From assembly GCF_001187865.1 (NCBI RefSeq), contig NZ_LGIT01000004.1:186001-250000 (forward strand): a stretch of DNA of 64,000 bases, given 5' to 3'. Both the position numbers and the translations under genes were made by a program. Positions 1-8,656 of the stretch are shown in pieces (the stretch's first letter is position 1; the number at the start of each line of letters is the position of its first letter). Under the pieces are notes generated by a model, which ran no database searches, was not told the DNA's origin, and saw nothing but the letters and a program-made list of their open reading frames with translations. The DNA is from Klebsiella sp. RIT-PI-d. GTDB lineage: Bacteria > Pseudomonadota > Gammaproteobacteria > Enterobacterales > Enterobacteriaceae.

Positions 1-810
1 TGGGATACGTTAACCGTTCTGCCCCCGCTGGATGCCAGCGGTCAAACCCGACTTGCCCCGCCCAAACCGGATCACCGCGCTCATCTCAAACGTTTATATC
101 TCCAGCAAAGCTGGTCAGAACTGCTGGAGCACGCTGACACGCTGCTCCAGCAGGGCGTAAACCATCTATGGCTGGATGTGCAATGGTACATATGGCAGGC
201 GCTGAGCAGACTCGATAACGACACTGTGCGTGCAGATATCATTTGCCGTGACCTCAAAGGCCTGTTGAACCGTTTACCTGGTCTTGAATCGCTGGCGTTT
301 AATGACGGCACACCGTTTGCCGATGAGGCGACGCTGAACTGGATTAGTGAAAAAGTCCATGACGATAGTAGCGTCTGGAATGAAGAGCCTGTCAGTACCG
401 TCGTGTCAACAGGGGACGATATTCTTGCGCTGGAAGCGGAGGTTCTGACCCAGGCGGACAGTGAAGGTATTGAGGCGGCATTCAGCTGGCTACAACAGCG
501 CCCTGGATTTACCTCATCCCGAAACCAGTGGCTGATGCGCCTGTTAATGGCGCGAGTCGCCGAGCAATACGGTAAAAACGAAATGGCATTACATCTGCTG
601 AGTGAACTTGATCATCGGGCACGCTCGCTCACGTTACCGCAATGGATGCCGGAACTGATGTTTGAGGTCAACGCGCGTCGGCTGAAATTGCTGCGCGCCA
701 GGGTGGGCCGTAACGAAATAGATAAAACCCGTCTGCAACCTGAAATGGATAACCTGCTTTCGGCACTTATCACACTCGATCCTGCCCGCGCAGCCGTGCT
801 GTGCAACTGA
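1..810 (+). CDS. tssA: T6SS protein TssA (VasJ type), C-terminal part
   Basis: The reading frame is open from the first base, so the start lies outside the window and about 269 codons are visible. The segment around residues 50-115 has the pattern of the VasJ/ImpA-type TssA family: a Trp-rich stretch, then RLPGLESLAFNDGTPFAD followed by a TLNWI helix. TssA proteins are cytoplasmic T6SS components that act at the baseplate and/or the distal sheath end during tail assembly. The last 130 residues are helical and variable, as is usual for this family. The next gene, a PAAR protein, starts 27 bases downstream on the same strand, and tssF, tssG, tssJ and tssE follow, so the context strongly supports the call. 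The rest of the T6SS cluster (tssB/C/K/L/M/H, hcp, vgrG) would lie left of the window. Confidence 0.85.
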   Translation, partial: WDTLTVLPPLDASGQTRLAPPKPDHRAHLKRLYLQQSWSELLEHADTLLQQGVNHLWLDVQWYIWQALSRLDNDTVRADIICRDLKGLLNRLPGLESLAFNDGTPFADEATLNWISEKVHDDSSVWNEEPVSTVVSTGDDILALEAEVLTQADSEGIEAAFSWLQQRPGFTSSRNQWLMRLLMARVAEQYGKNEMALHLLSELDHRARSLTLPQWMPELMFEVNARRLKLLRARVGRNEIDKTRLQPEMDNLLSALITLDPARAAVLCN

Positions 811-837
811 TTTGTCTGACGATAAGGGAACGTGAAA

Positions 838-1116
838 ATGACAAAAGGCTTCTATCTGGTACTGGGCGATATGACCACATGCGGTGGAAGAATTCTTGAA
901 GCCGATCCGACCAGTACGCTTCTGGGCATTCCCATGGCACGTGAAGGTGATGCCGTTACCTGCGGTAAATTTGCCGGAAAGTTTGTGATTGTGGGGCATA
1001 TACCGCTTAACACGCTGAACGGCCGCAAATATGCAGGAACGCTAAATAGTATTAGCAGCTGTCCCTGCGGGGCCAGACTCGTCGCGTCCCGGCAACAGCG
1101 CACCTACGGTGTCTGA
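838..1116 (+). CDS. small PAAR-domain T6SS spike-tip protein
   Basis: This 92-residue protein is almost entirely one PAAR domain. The eponymous motif appears as PMAR in GIPMAREGDAVTCG near residues 31-44, followed by a VGHIPLNTLNGRKYAG strand region and a CPCGARLV tail with Cys residues that could bind metal. PAAR proteins cap the VgrG spike and can carry effectors; this one has no extra effector domain, so it is a plain tip or adaptor. A GTG at 832 is in frame, but the purine run AAGGGA at 824-829 is spaced correctly only for the ATG at 838, so I use that start. It sits between tssA and tssF in one operon. Its Cys-rich end differs from the more usual His-ligand PAAR arrangement. Confidence 0.8.
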   Translation: MTKGFYLVLGDMTTCGGRILEADPTSTLLGIPMAREGDAVTCGKFAGKFVIVGHIPLNTLNGRKYAGTLNSISSCPCGARLVASRQQRTYGV

Positions 1117-1214
1117 TCTGCCCATCTTTTACCAGGCACTAACGTGCCGGGTCTCGATAAAAACAAGGTGTACGCGCTGGTAGCGTACTGCCAATAACAT
1201 TTCTCAGGTTTTAT

Positions 1215-2969
1215 ATGGACGATTTAACCCTGCGTTATTACGACGCTGAAATGCGCTACCTGCTTGAAGCAGGAGAAGAATTTGCCCAGGCTCATCCGGA
1301 CAGGGCGGCGATGCTTAATCTCGATAAAGCAGGCGCCAGAGATCCTTACGTCGAACGCCTGCTTGAAGGCTTTGCGTTCCTGATGGGGCGTCTGCGTGAA
1401 AAACTTGACGATGACCTGCCGGAGTTAACCGAAGGTATGGTTAGTCTGCTATGGCCGCACTATCTGCGTACTATCCCATCGATGTCGATCGTGGAGTTCT
1501 CTCCGGACTGGCGCGAAATGAAAGAGCAGATGTGCATCACTAAGGGGTTTGAAGTGAATTCCCGCCCTATCGGCGAGAAGAATACCCGCTGTCGATATAC
1601 GACGACTCAGCCCATTAATCTCCAGCCGCTGTCGTTGCAAACCGCAATACTCACCACCGATCCACAAGGTCGTTCCGTCGTACAGATGCGTTTTGATTGC
1701 AGTCAACTGGCCGACTGGAGCCGGATTGACCTCAGTCATATTCCGTTCTATCTCAACGCCGATGCCCCGCTGGCCTGTGCCATGCATGAAGCATTCACCA
1801 TGAAGGTCGCGCACACGTTTCTGCGCCTGCCGGGCGATATGGACAGGCGTTCATTCGACGGATATTTTACCGCCCTCGGTTTTGGCGACAATGATAGCTT
1901 GTGGCCAAAAGGAAGCAGCAGCTTCAGCGGTTATCAGCTGTTGCTGGAGTATTTTACGTTCCGTGAAAAGTTTATGTTCACCGGCTTGCGGGGTCTGGAA
2001 AAGGTGGTTTTCCCCGCAACACTTCCGTGGTTTGAAATCGAGATCGTGCTGGCTGAACGCTGGGAGCACGACTTCAGTTTTACCCAAAAGAACCTGCGGC
2101 TGAACTGTGTCCCGGTGATTAACCTTTTCCCGCTGGAGTCCGATCCGCTGACGCTCAACTCGCTGCAAACAGAATACATGCTGCGTCCGATGCGTGTGCA
2201 GGATGGGCACACTGAAATTTATGCTGTCGATTCCGTAGTATCGTCCAGCCAGCACCGCTACGTGCCATTCTCCAGCTTTCGCCACAAAGGCGGCATGATG
2301 CGTCACGACGCGCCAGAGTATTACTACCACACTCGCGTACGCCGCGGTCCCTCCGGCCTGCACAATACCTGGCTTATTCTTGGCGGCGAAGCCTTTGATA
2401 ATCACACCGTCCCGCAAGATGAAAGCCTGTCATTGACGCTGACAGGTACCAATGGTCAATTACCGCGCCGGGCGCTACAGAGTACGATCCTTGATACGGT
2501 GATGAAAACCACATCGGCCAATATTGCCGTACGCAATCTCTGTGCCCCTACTCTGCCCTGCTATCCGCCTGCGCAAGATCGTTTTCACTGGCGCGTACTT
2601 AGTCATCTTGGCAGCGGCTTTCTTTCAATGATGGATAACGCTGAGGTGCTGCGCGGCACGCTGGCGCTGTACGAGTGGACAAACAGTGAAATGAACCGTC
2701 GCCGTCTGGGAGCCATTCTTGATGTGAAGCACAGCGAAATTGAGCGTTTTGAGCAGGGCTACCTGGTACGTGGTGTGCAAATAGACGTGACGCTGGACAG
2801 CCACGGTTTTGCCGGGCGCGGCGACATCTGCCTGTTTGGCGAAATGCTAAGCCGCTTCTTTGCGCTTTACACCGACATCTACCTGTTTAACCGCCTGATT
2901 ATTATTCTGCAACCGACCGGAGAACGTCTGCAATGGGAAGAGAAACACAACCGCCGTATTCCCGGCTGA
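1215..2969 (+). CDS. tssF: T6SS baseplate subunit TssF (VasA/ImpG)
   Basis: The 584-residue protein has the length and character of TssF, a wedge component of the T6SS baseplate that forms a TssF2-TssG heterotrimer. The N-terminus begins LRYYDAEMRYLLEAGEEFA and contains the RDPYVERLLEGFAFLMGRLR helix and the LWPHYLRTIPSM motif characteristic of the VasA/ImpG family. The remainder is beta-rich, with WRVLSHLG and FGEMLSRFFALY segments near the C-terminus that match family conservation. A 98-base gap separates it from the PAAR gene and contains no clear terminator. The last 37 bases overlap tssG, which suggests translational coupling. No oddities were seen. Confidence 0.93.
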   Translation: MDDLTLRYYDAEMRYLLEAGEEFAQAHPDRAAMLNLDKAGARDPYVERLLEGFAFLMGRLREKLDDDLPELTEGMVSLLWPHYLRTIPSMSIVEFSPDWREMKEQMCITKGFEVNSRPIGEKNTRCRYTTTQPINLQPLSLQTAILTTDPQGRSVVQMRFDCSQLADWSRIDLSHIPFYLNADAPLACAMHEAFTMKVAHTFLRLPGDMDRRSFDGYFTALGFGDNDSLWPKGSSSFSGYQLLLEYFTFREKFMFTGLRGLEKVVFPATLPWFEIEIVLAERWEHDFSFTQKNLRLNCVPVINLFPLESDPLTLNSLQTEYMLRPMRVQDGHTEIYAVDSVVSSSQHRYVPFSSFRHKGGMMRHDAPEYYYHTRVRRGPSGLHNTWLILGGEAFDNHTVPQDESLSLTLTGTNGQLPRRALQSTILDTVMKTTSANIAVRNLCAPTLPCYPPAQDRFHWRVLSHLGSGFLSMMDNAEVLRGTLALYEWTNSEMNRRRLGAILDVKHSEIERFEQGYLVRGVQIDVTLDSHGFAGRGDICLFGEMLSRFFALYTDIYLFNRLIIILQPTGERLQWEEKHNRRIPG

Positions 2970-4018
2970 TTCCGAGGCTGGAAGCCGATCTTCAGCGCAT
3001 AAACTTCTATCGTTTTTGCCAACTGCTGGAAAAGCGCCGACCGGGTAAGCCGTTGACCGGAGCAACCAGCCATCCTTCAGACGATCCGGTACGGTTTTGT
3101 CCGCATCCCGGCATGGGATTTCCGGCCAGTGAACTGCATAGCGTTGAGTATGACGAGGACGATGACAATAAGCCGCCGGTAGTCCGCACCACATTTATGG
3201 GCCTTTATGGCATTGATTCACCGTTACCGACTGTCTATCTCGATGATATCGCTCAGCGTCGTGAAGGACATGAAGCGCTACAGGGATTCCTCGATATTTT
3301 CAGCCATCGCATCCTGACACAGTTTTACCGGATCTGGCGTAAATACTCTTATCCGGCATCATTTGAGCCAGGCGGTACAGACGGTATCTCCCGGTCACTG
3401 CTGGGACTGGTAGGGCTGGGGATCCCCGGCACGGCAAACCACATTGCTACCCCCGTATCGCGCTTTCTGGCATTACTTGAAGTACTGCGCCAGCCGGGCA
3501 AAACCCAGGAGGGGATACAGGCCCTGGTCAGTCTGCTGGCACCAGAGACAACAGTGCAGGTCAGCCCGTATTGCCTGCGCCCCGTGGACGTCAGCCAACC
3601 TGTCGGATTTTACGGTGAAGACGATTTTCTGCTGGATGGCAATATGCCTCTGGGTGACGAAGCCATGGACGCCAGCAGCCAGCTGCTGATTGCGCTTTCT
3701 ACCCATAATGAACAGGAAGCGCAGGGCTGGAAACCGGATGGTCAGCTGTATCAGGATTTTTGGGTGATGCTGCGGGTCTATCTGGGCTGGCGCTTCAAGG
3801 CCAAAATTACGCTGACCACGCTTACGCGCCTGTTGACGGCTCCGCCACTGGGTGACGGCCCTTTCTGGCTCGGCATGAATGGCGTATTGGGCGCTGAGAA
3901 TGACACATTATCGGATGATATCCCCCCCACGTTTACAACAGAACTGGGGTATTACCGCGGCATGAAGCCCGCCACACGACAACAAGGAAACTGCCGTGTC
4001 ACATATCAATTTGACTAG
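2933..4018 (+). CDS. tssG: T6SS baseplate subunit TssG (VasB/ImpH)
   Basis: The 361-residue protein matches the VasB/ImpH family. It has an N-terminal NFYRFCQLLEKRRPG segment, a RTTFMGLYGIDSPLPTVYL motif, a DIFSHRILTQFYRIWRKY helix, and a C-terminal region with the ALSTHN and YQDFWVMLRVYLGWRFK stretches. TssG pairs with TssF in the baseplate wedge. The ATG at 2933 lies inside the end of tssF, with CGGAGA at 2918-2923 as a plausible ribosome site. The end overlaps the tssJ start by 23 bases. The tight overlaps with both neighbours indicate one polycistronic message. Confidence 0.92.
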   Translation: MGRETQPPYSRLIPRLEADLQRINFYRFCQLLEKRRPGKPLTGATSHPSDDPVRFCPHPGMGFPASELHSVEYDEDDDNKPPVVRTTFMGLYGIDSPLPTVYLDDIAQRREGHEALQGFLDIFSHRILTQFYRIWRKYSYPASFEPGGTDGISRSLLGLVGLGIPGTANHIATPVSRFLALLEVLRQPGKTQEGIQALVSLLAPETTVQVSPYCLRPVDVSQPVGFYGEDDFLLDGNMPLGDEAMDASSQLLIALSTHNEQEAQGWKPDGQLYQDFWVMLRVYLGWRFKAKITLTTLTRLLTAPPLGDGPFWLGMNGVLGAENDTLSDDIPPTFTTELGYYRGMKPATRQQGNCRVTYQFD

Positions 4019-4541
4019 AACCGTACGCGGATCGCTTGCACTACTGGCATTCAGCCTGGCAGGCTGCGGGTTGACTCAGCGCGCTATCGACAGTACTCAA
4101 TCAGCCTATGACGCTGTTTTCCACAAGAAAATCAAAGTACTGCACCTGGATTTCTCTGCCCGCGAAGCGCTGAATACCGATGCAAGCGAGAGCAATTCTC
4201 TGTCAGAGCCGCTGGTAGTGCGTATCTATCAACTGAAAGATGAAAAGATCTTTAGCAAATCGGTCTATCAACAGCTATTAAAACACGGCGATACCCTCCT
4301 CGAAGCGGATCGCCTGTCAACGCGAGACGTCGTGATCAAACCTGGTGGTGATGTCAGTCTGGATATGCCAATGGAAATCGATACGAAGTTTGTCGCCGTA
4401 GTGGGCTTATTCCGCCACCCGGATGTGATGAATAACAGCTGGAAACTGCTCCTCAACCGTGAAGAGCTGGACCCGGATGAGCCGCGTATCATTGAGGCCA
4501 GAAGCAATCATCTGGTATTACAACCTGTTAAGGACGATTAA
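3996..4541 (+). CDS. tssJ: T6SS outer-membrane lipoprotein TssJ (VasD)
   Basis: The 181-residue protein starts at a GTG with AAGGAA five bases upstream. A type II signal peptide ends in LAGC, so Cys24 would be lipidated and the protein anchored in the outer membrane facing the periplasm. The body shows TssJ features: LSEPLVVRIYQLKDEKIFSKSVYQQL, then DMPMEIDTKFVAVVGLFRHPD. TssJ binds the periplasmic part of TssM to build the T6SS membrane complex. Its stop overlaps the tssE start (TAATG), consistent with coupled translation. The length is typical for the family. Confidence 0.93.
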   Translation: MSHINLTRTVRGSLALLAFSLAGCGLTQRAIDSTQSAYDAVFHKKIKVLHLDFSAREALNTDASESNSLSEPLVVRIYQLKDEKIFSKSVYQQLLKHGDTLLEADRLSTRDVVIKPGGDVSLDMPMEIDTKFVAVVGLFRHPDVMNNSWKLLLNREELDPDEPRIIEARSNHLVLQPVKDD

Positions 4542-4996
4542 TGCCGCAACAACACAGTAGTCCCTCACTGTATGAAATGCTGACCGGTAATTTTACCGGC
4601 GGCCTTGACCTGCACCAGGTTAGTGAACAAAACCAGGTGATCCTGTCGGTACTGGATAATATGCAGCGCGTTCTTAACTGCCGCGCCGGGACACTGGCGC
4701 ATCTGCCAGATTACGGTTTGCCGGATATGACCCGGGTTCTACAGGGTATGCCTGGCACCGCGCATGAGCTGATGGGAATACTGTCGGCTGTTCTGCTCAA
4801 ATACGAGCCGAGACTAAAAAAAATTAACGTTGTCCTGCTGGATCAAAACATCCCCGGCGAGCTGCGTTATGCCATTGACGCCGAGCTAAGGGGTATAGGC
4901 CTGGTGCGTTATGGCACTGAATTTATGCCGGAAGGGCGTGTATTAATCCGCCATCTCAAACAACAAAATTACATCGATAAAACCACCCGCCTGTAG
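4541..4996 (+). CDS. tssE: T6SS baseplate subunit TssE (gp25-like)
   Basis: The 151-residue protein is a phage T4 gp25-like wedge component. It carries the family pattern SVLDNMQRVLNCRAGTLAHL-PDYGLPD in the first half and the NVVLLDQNIPGELRYAIDAEL strand segment in the second half. TssE helps trigger sheath polymerisation at the T6SS baseplate. The start codon overlaps the tssJ stop by one base, with AAGGA eight to ten bases upstream. It is the last gene in the run with a standard tss name; one more gene of unknown function follows 21 bases later on the same strand. Confidence 0.93.
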   Translation: MPQQHSSPSLYEMLTGNFTGGLDLHQVSEQNQVILSVLDNMQRVLNCRAGTLAHLPDYGLPDMTRVLQGMPGTAHELMGILSAVLLKYEPRLKKINVVLLDQNIPGELRYAIDAELRGIGLVRYGTEFMPEGRVLIRHLKQQNYIDKTTRL

Positions 4997-5017
4997 GGAT
5001 AGGCGAACAGGAAAGAT

Positions 5018-5497
5018 ATGTCAGCAAAAGCGCGATTCATGAAAAAATTACAGGAACAACAGCCATGCCATAACGGATTTGCCAACAAAGGCGAGGCCGA
5101 TATTGCTGAATTCTGCCAGCGGATGGACCAGCTTCAGGCGCAAATGACAGAATGGCTTGACCAAACAAACATCCGTATCGAAAGTTCTCCGGCATTATTA
5201 AGTGAGTGCTTGATTGGTGGAAAAACATTCAACGTGCCGGCGATAAGCCTCTTTTACGAAGAGCGGAAAATCAAATTTACACCGGTATTTTTATATGCCC
5301 AGGGCGTTACTGGCGGCGTAGATGTCACCTTCTGTCCCGAAGGACGAGCGATCCCTCTACGGCGCCTGTTTATGCGTTCTGCGGAGGACAGTAAAAACTG
5401 GACCTGTAACCCGGCGGACAGACCCGCAGCTAGCAGATCTCCATTCAATGAAGATACCTTCTTTGAGACGATCGACTGCCTGCTGCCAGACGAATAA
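5018..5497 (+). CDS. unidentified protein at the end of the T6SS operon
   Basis: I do not recognise a family for this 159-residue protein. It begins 21 bases after tssE with AGGAAAG as a ribosome site and is therefore probably co-transcribed. There is no signal peptide or membrane segment. The N-terminal 60 residues look helical and charged, with a possible coiled coil around QRMDQLQAQMTEWLDQ. The middle is beta-like (NVPAISLFYEERKIKFTPVF and GGVDVTFCPEG), and the C-terminal third is hydrophilic. Its position suggests an accessory or regulatory T6SS protein or an effector-handling factor, but no catalytic motif supports a specific role. Translation signals and length make it a likely real gene. 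Confidence 0.7.
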   Translation: MSAKARFMKKLQEQQPCHNGFANKGEADIAEFCQRMDQLQAQMTEWLDQTNIRIESSPALLSECLIGGKTFNVPAISLFYEERKIKFTPVFLYAQGVTGGVDVTFCPEGRAIPLRRLFMRSAEDSKNWTCNPADRPAASRSPFNEDTFFETIDCLLPDE

Positions 5498-5708
5498 CTG
5501 CCTGCATCATGGATAAATTAGTAATGGAAAAACGCGATAACGGTGGCTAGTTTTGTTGACCACTACATGACTAAGAGCACTACCAATAACTGGAGTTATT
5601 CATCGACGAGGAGCATGATGACGCTACTAACTGGCGATGTGGCTTCCAAATCATTTGGCCGCATGTATCGCCAGTTCCAGCTTTTCAGGCTTTGCACCGT
5701 CCTCGGGG
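5498..5708. other. junction between T6SS operon and accessory block, no convincing gene
   Basis: This 211-base stretch lies between the convergent last T6SS gene and the dsbA-like gene. A 13-codon ORF starts at 5510 and a 63-codon ORF at 5543, but neither has a good ribosome site or recognisable content. No terminator hairpin with a T-run was seen. On the - strand, just beyond the dsbA-like stop, a short frame reads EDGAKPEKLELAIHAAK before a stop; it could be a decayed gene end, but I cannot name it. Confidence 0.4.
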
Positions 5709-6332
5709 TCATTTATTTTCAATCAGATACTTAACCGTCGCCACGTATTGCTGAACAAAAATATCAAGCGAGCTTGTGTCCATACCCTGCGAGTTGAGTT
5801 GATATTTACCTTTGACGAACATCGCAGGAACCCCTCTGAGTTTAACATCCATAGCCGCTTTCTCCTGCCTGGCCACTAATGCCTTCACTGCGAAGCTATT
5901 CCACGCACCATCGACGTCTTCTGCTTTGATACCGGCATCAATAAAAACTCTACGGATATCATCAATATTCTTGATGCTGAGTTCCTTTTGCACCGCTTCG
6001 AACATAGGGGAAATGATTTTGTCTTCAACGCCTAACGCGATTGCTACTGCCCAGGCTTGCGTCAGTTCTTTGCCTAACGGCGGAAGAAAGTCGACGTGAT
6101 ACTTAACGATCTTCGTATTTGCCGGTAGTTTTTCAGCCACGTTGTCTGAGACGTGAATGACCTGTTCAAACTGGTAGCAATGCGGACAGTTGAAGGAAAA
6201 GAACTCCAGCACCTCCGGGGCATCAGGCACCGGTTTGCTTAAAGAAATGTACTGTTTTCCTTCATTAAACTGCGCTGCATTAACGCCAGTTGTGAGAAAA
6301 ATGCAGGCGAAAGCTGCTAATAAAATCTTCAT
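5709..6332 (-). CDS. DsbA-family thiol:disulfide oxidase (second DsbA, SrgA-like)
   Basis: The 207-residue secreted protein has a signal peptide ([19 protein letters not shown]) and a thioredoxin-fold DsbA domain with the DsbA-type active site CPHC at residues 49-52 and the cis-Pro loop LRGVPAMF near residue 170. It introduces disulfides into exported periplasmic proteins and would be reoxidised by DsbB. The sequence follows E. coli DsbA throughout but is too divergent to be the housekeeping copy, which normally sits elsewhere (near yihE). It is therefore probably a paralog like SrgA of Salmonella. I prefer the ATG at 6332 because GAGG precedes it at good spacing; an ATG five codons upstream at 6347 has a poorer site. 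It stands alone, divergent from the MATE gene. Confidence 0.88.
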   Translation of the reverse strand: MKILLAAFACIFLTTGVNAAQFNEGKQYISLSKPVPDAPEVLEFFSFNCPHCYQFEQVIHVSDNVAEKLPANTKIVKYHVDFLPPLGKELTQAWAVAIALGVEDKIISPMFEAVQKELSIKNIDDIRRVFIDAGIKAEDVDGAWNSFAVKALVARQEKAAMDVKLRGVPAMFVKGKYQLNSQGMDTSSLDIFVQQYVATVKYLIENK

Positions 6333-6552
6333 GAGCCGTAACCTCATCTACTGCACTAAGCGATAAGAAAATATTTTTTCACGTAATTTCGGCTACTTAG
6401 AGATCAATTCAGAACCAGGAAACGTTAGCGCTTCATAAAACGCTTTCTTTTTTCAATCCCGTAGAATTATGATCATAATATAAAGAGGCCCACTGATGCA
6501 AACTATGTCCAGTCCTGGGTTTTCTGCCTGATCGAACATTCTGGAGATTTAA

Positions 6553-7962
6553 ATGAAACCTGACAGTCGCGAGGCGGCCAAATTAGCCCGGCAGGAAGCG
6601 ATTCTGAACGGGCCAGTCTTTAGCACAATGATGCAGCTCGCTGTTCCTACGATCCTCGTTCTGATTGCGCAAACGTTAGTCAGCGTAGCTGAAACGTATT
6701 ACGTATCATTTTTAGGAACATCGGCGCTGATTGGCGTCGCACTCGTTTTCCCGGTATGGATGCTGATGACCATGATGGCTGCCGGTGGAATTGGTGGCGG
6801 TGTAGCCTCAGCTGTAGCCCGCGCAACGGGTGCCGGGAAACATGATGATGTTAATGCGCTCATCCTGCATTCGGTAGTAGTAGCCATTGTCTTTGGTCTT
6901 GCTTTTACAGCCTTCTTTATCGGGCTGGGCGAACATATTTATGCGGCAATGGGCGGGTCTGGCGAGGCACTCAGTGCCGCACATGAATATTCTGTCTATG
7001 TATTTTTTGCATCTGTGCCGATCTGGATCGTTAATCTTCTTTCTGCCGTATTACGCGGTATTGGTAACGTGAAAATACCTGCGGCCGTCACGTTGATTGG
7101 AGCCGTAGTGCTGATCCCGCTGTCACCTTTACTGATTTTTGGTCTCGGGCCGATTAAGGGCTTTGGGTTAGCGGGGGCAGGTATGGCAATCAATATTTTC
7201 TACTGGGTCGCAGCAATAGCTATGTTGCGTTACATGGCCAGTGGTCGTGCCGGTATCCGGATAACGTTGGTATGTTTACGCTGGCCTCTTTTCCGTGAAA
7301 TTCTTAATGTAGGCCTGATTGCTGCGCTGGGGACTATTCAGCTCAATATAATGGTTTTACTGGTTACCGGCGCTGTGGGCGTGTTTGGTGTCGATGCAAT
7401 TGGTGGATTTGGCACAGCATCCCGTCTCGACTATGTCCTGATCCCGGTGCTATTCGGGATCGGCACGGCCATTGTGACGATGGTCGGGATTAACGTAGGC
7501 GCGCGTCAGATAGACAGAGCGAAACGAATTACTTGGGTCGGTGTCGCTGTCAGCGTGGTATTCACCGAGGTCGTGGGCCTGTTAGTGGCAGTATTTCCGG
7601 GCGTCTGGCTTGGCCTGTTCACGCATGATGAAAGTGTTCTGGTTACTGGCAAACTGTACCTGCAGATTGTTGCTCCCTTCTACGCAGCCAACGGCATTTT
7701 GTTTGCACTCGGGTTTGCTGCGCAGGGCAGCGGTTATATGTGGAAAATGTTCCTGGTCGGTACCGTTCGTTTAATCCTCGCCGCCGGTGGCGGATGGATT
7801 GCAGTCGAGTACTTCAATGTGGGTCAGGCCGGACTGTTTGTTATCGTCATGGGATCTATGGTGATAGCCGCTCTTATGAGTGTAGTGATCGACCGCTCGG
7901 GGACGATGTGGCCCAAATACAATAAACAGAGCTCGTCCGCGCTCAGGACGGTCCGGTCTTAA
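6553..7962 (+). CDS. MATE-family multidrug/Na+(H+) antiporter
   Basis: The 469-residue protein is almost entirely hydrophobic, with about twelve predicted membrane segments in two homologous halves, as in MATE exporters. Typical signatures are VPTILVLIAQTLVSVAETYYVSFLG at the first half start (given here only as landmark), SAVLRGIGNVKIP after helix 6, and a second-half FGTASRLDYVLIPVLFGIGTA segment. MATE proteins expel cationic drugs and metabolites across the inner membrane using Na+ or H+ gradients. The ATG has GGAG ten bases upstream. The gene is divergent from the dsbA-like gene and followed 100 bases later by a TetR gene. The palindromes around that TetR gene are not repeated in front of this exporter, so control by that regulator is unproven. 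Confidence 0.9.
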   Translation: MKPDSREAAKLARQEAILNGPVFSTMMQLAVPTILVLIAQTLVSVAETYYVSFLGTSALIGVALVFPVWMLMTMMAAGGIGGGVASAVARATGAGKHDDVNALILHSVVVAIVFGLAFTAFFIGLGEHIYAAMGGSGEALSAAHEYSVYVFFASVPIWIVNLLSAVLRGIGNVKIPAAVTLIGAVVLIPLSPLLIFGLGPIKGFGLAGAGMAINIFYWVAAIAMLRYMASGRAGIRITLVCLRWPLFREILNVGLIAALGTIQLNIMVLLVTGAVGVFGVDAIGGFGTASRLDYVLIPVLFGIGTAIVTMVGINVGARQIDRAKRITWVGVAVSVVFTEVVGLLVAVFPGVWLGLFTHDESVLVTGKLYLQIVAPFYAANGILFALGFAAQGSGYMWKMFLVGTVRLILAAGGGWIAVEYFNVGQAGLFVIVMGSMVIAALMSVVIDRSGTMWPKYNKQSSSALRTVRS

Positions 7963-8006
7963 GCGGTACTGGTTACCGGGTAAAGTTATAGATAGTAGTC
8001 TTTGCC

Positions 8007-8045
8007 CTGAATAGCATTATCGTCATAATGCTATTCAGATAATGC
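8007..8045. promoter_or_regulatory. palindrome and half-site cluster before the first TetR gene
   Basis: A perfect 14-base inverted repeat, CTGAATAGCATTAT at 8007-8020 and its complement at 8025-8038, is separated by CGTC. The inner half-site ATAATGC is repeated again at 8039-8045. There is no T-run, so it is less likely to be an intrinsic terminator for the MATE gene. Its place 25 bases before the TetR start fits an autoregulatory operator. Confidence 0.6.
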
Positions 8046-8062
8046 AGGATGAGGAACGTAGC

Positions 8063-8656
8063 ATGAGATATTCCAAAGACCACAAAGAAGAAACGCATAA
8101 AAAAATCGTTGAATCTGCCTCAAAGAGGTTCCGTACGGAAGGTATCGAAAAGGTAGGTGTAGCAGGCCTCATGGCTGATGTTCATCTTACGGTGGGCGGT
8201 TTTTATAGCCACTTTAAGTCGAAGGAAGAGCTGGTCAAAGAGGCGGTTTGTCTTGCTGCAGATGAAACATTTTGCGCAGCGTTTGGCGCTCCGGAAAATA
8301 ATGAAAAACTCACTATTCAGCTGATACTGGACCGCTATCTCAGTATGGGTCATCGGGACTCGCCAGAATCTGGATGCGTAATAGCGGCACTCGCGTCTGA
8401 ACTGAAGAACCGACCAACAGACACGCGTGACATGATGTCAGACAAGATAACCCGGATAATTGAGCGTATATCAGAATGCCTTCCTCAGCAGACAGACTCA
8501 GCAACCCTCATGCGAGTTGCCAGTGCTATCTGGGCTGTAATGATCGGAACGCTGCAGCTGGCGCGCATTATTCCTGATAAGGAATTATCAGATCAATTAC
8601 TGCTTGATGGTAAAAAAACTGCATTAATGCTTGCAGGGAAAATAGCCACAGAATAA
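8063..8656 (+). CDS. TetR/AcrR-family transcriptional regulator
   Basis: The 197-residue protein has a TetR N-terminal DNA-binding domain: KKIVESASKRFRTEGIEKVG, then AGLMADVHLTVGGFYSHF and KSKEELVKEAV, covering residues 10-60. The C-terminal part is helical and would bind a ligand. An upstream in-frame ATG at 8042 exists, but GAGGA at 8051-8055 is placed for the ATG at 8063, so I use that start. A perfect palindrome precedes the gene and a smaller one with the same TAATGC half-site follows it. Likely targets are itself and whatever followed it; the downstream region now carries only what looks like a short-chain dehydrogenase remnant. The ligand is unknown. Confidence 0.88.
   Translation: MRYSKDHKEETHKKIVESASKRFRTEGIEKVGVAGLMADVHLTVGGFYSHFKSKEELVKEAVCLAADETFCAAFGAPENNEKLTIQLILDRYLSMGHRDSPESGCVIAALASELKNRPTDTRDMMSDKITRIIERISECLPQQTDSATLMRVASAIWAVMIGTLQLARIIPDKELSDQLLLDGKKTALMLAGKIATE

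Noticed and set aside
5543-5734. 63-codon open frame between the T6SS operon and dsbA
   Set aside because: It lacks a ribosome site, runs into the opposite-strand dsbA end and has no recognisable content.
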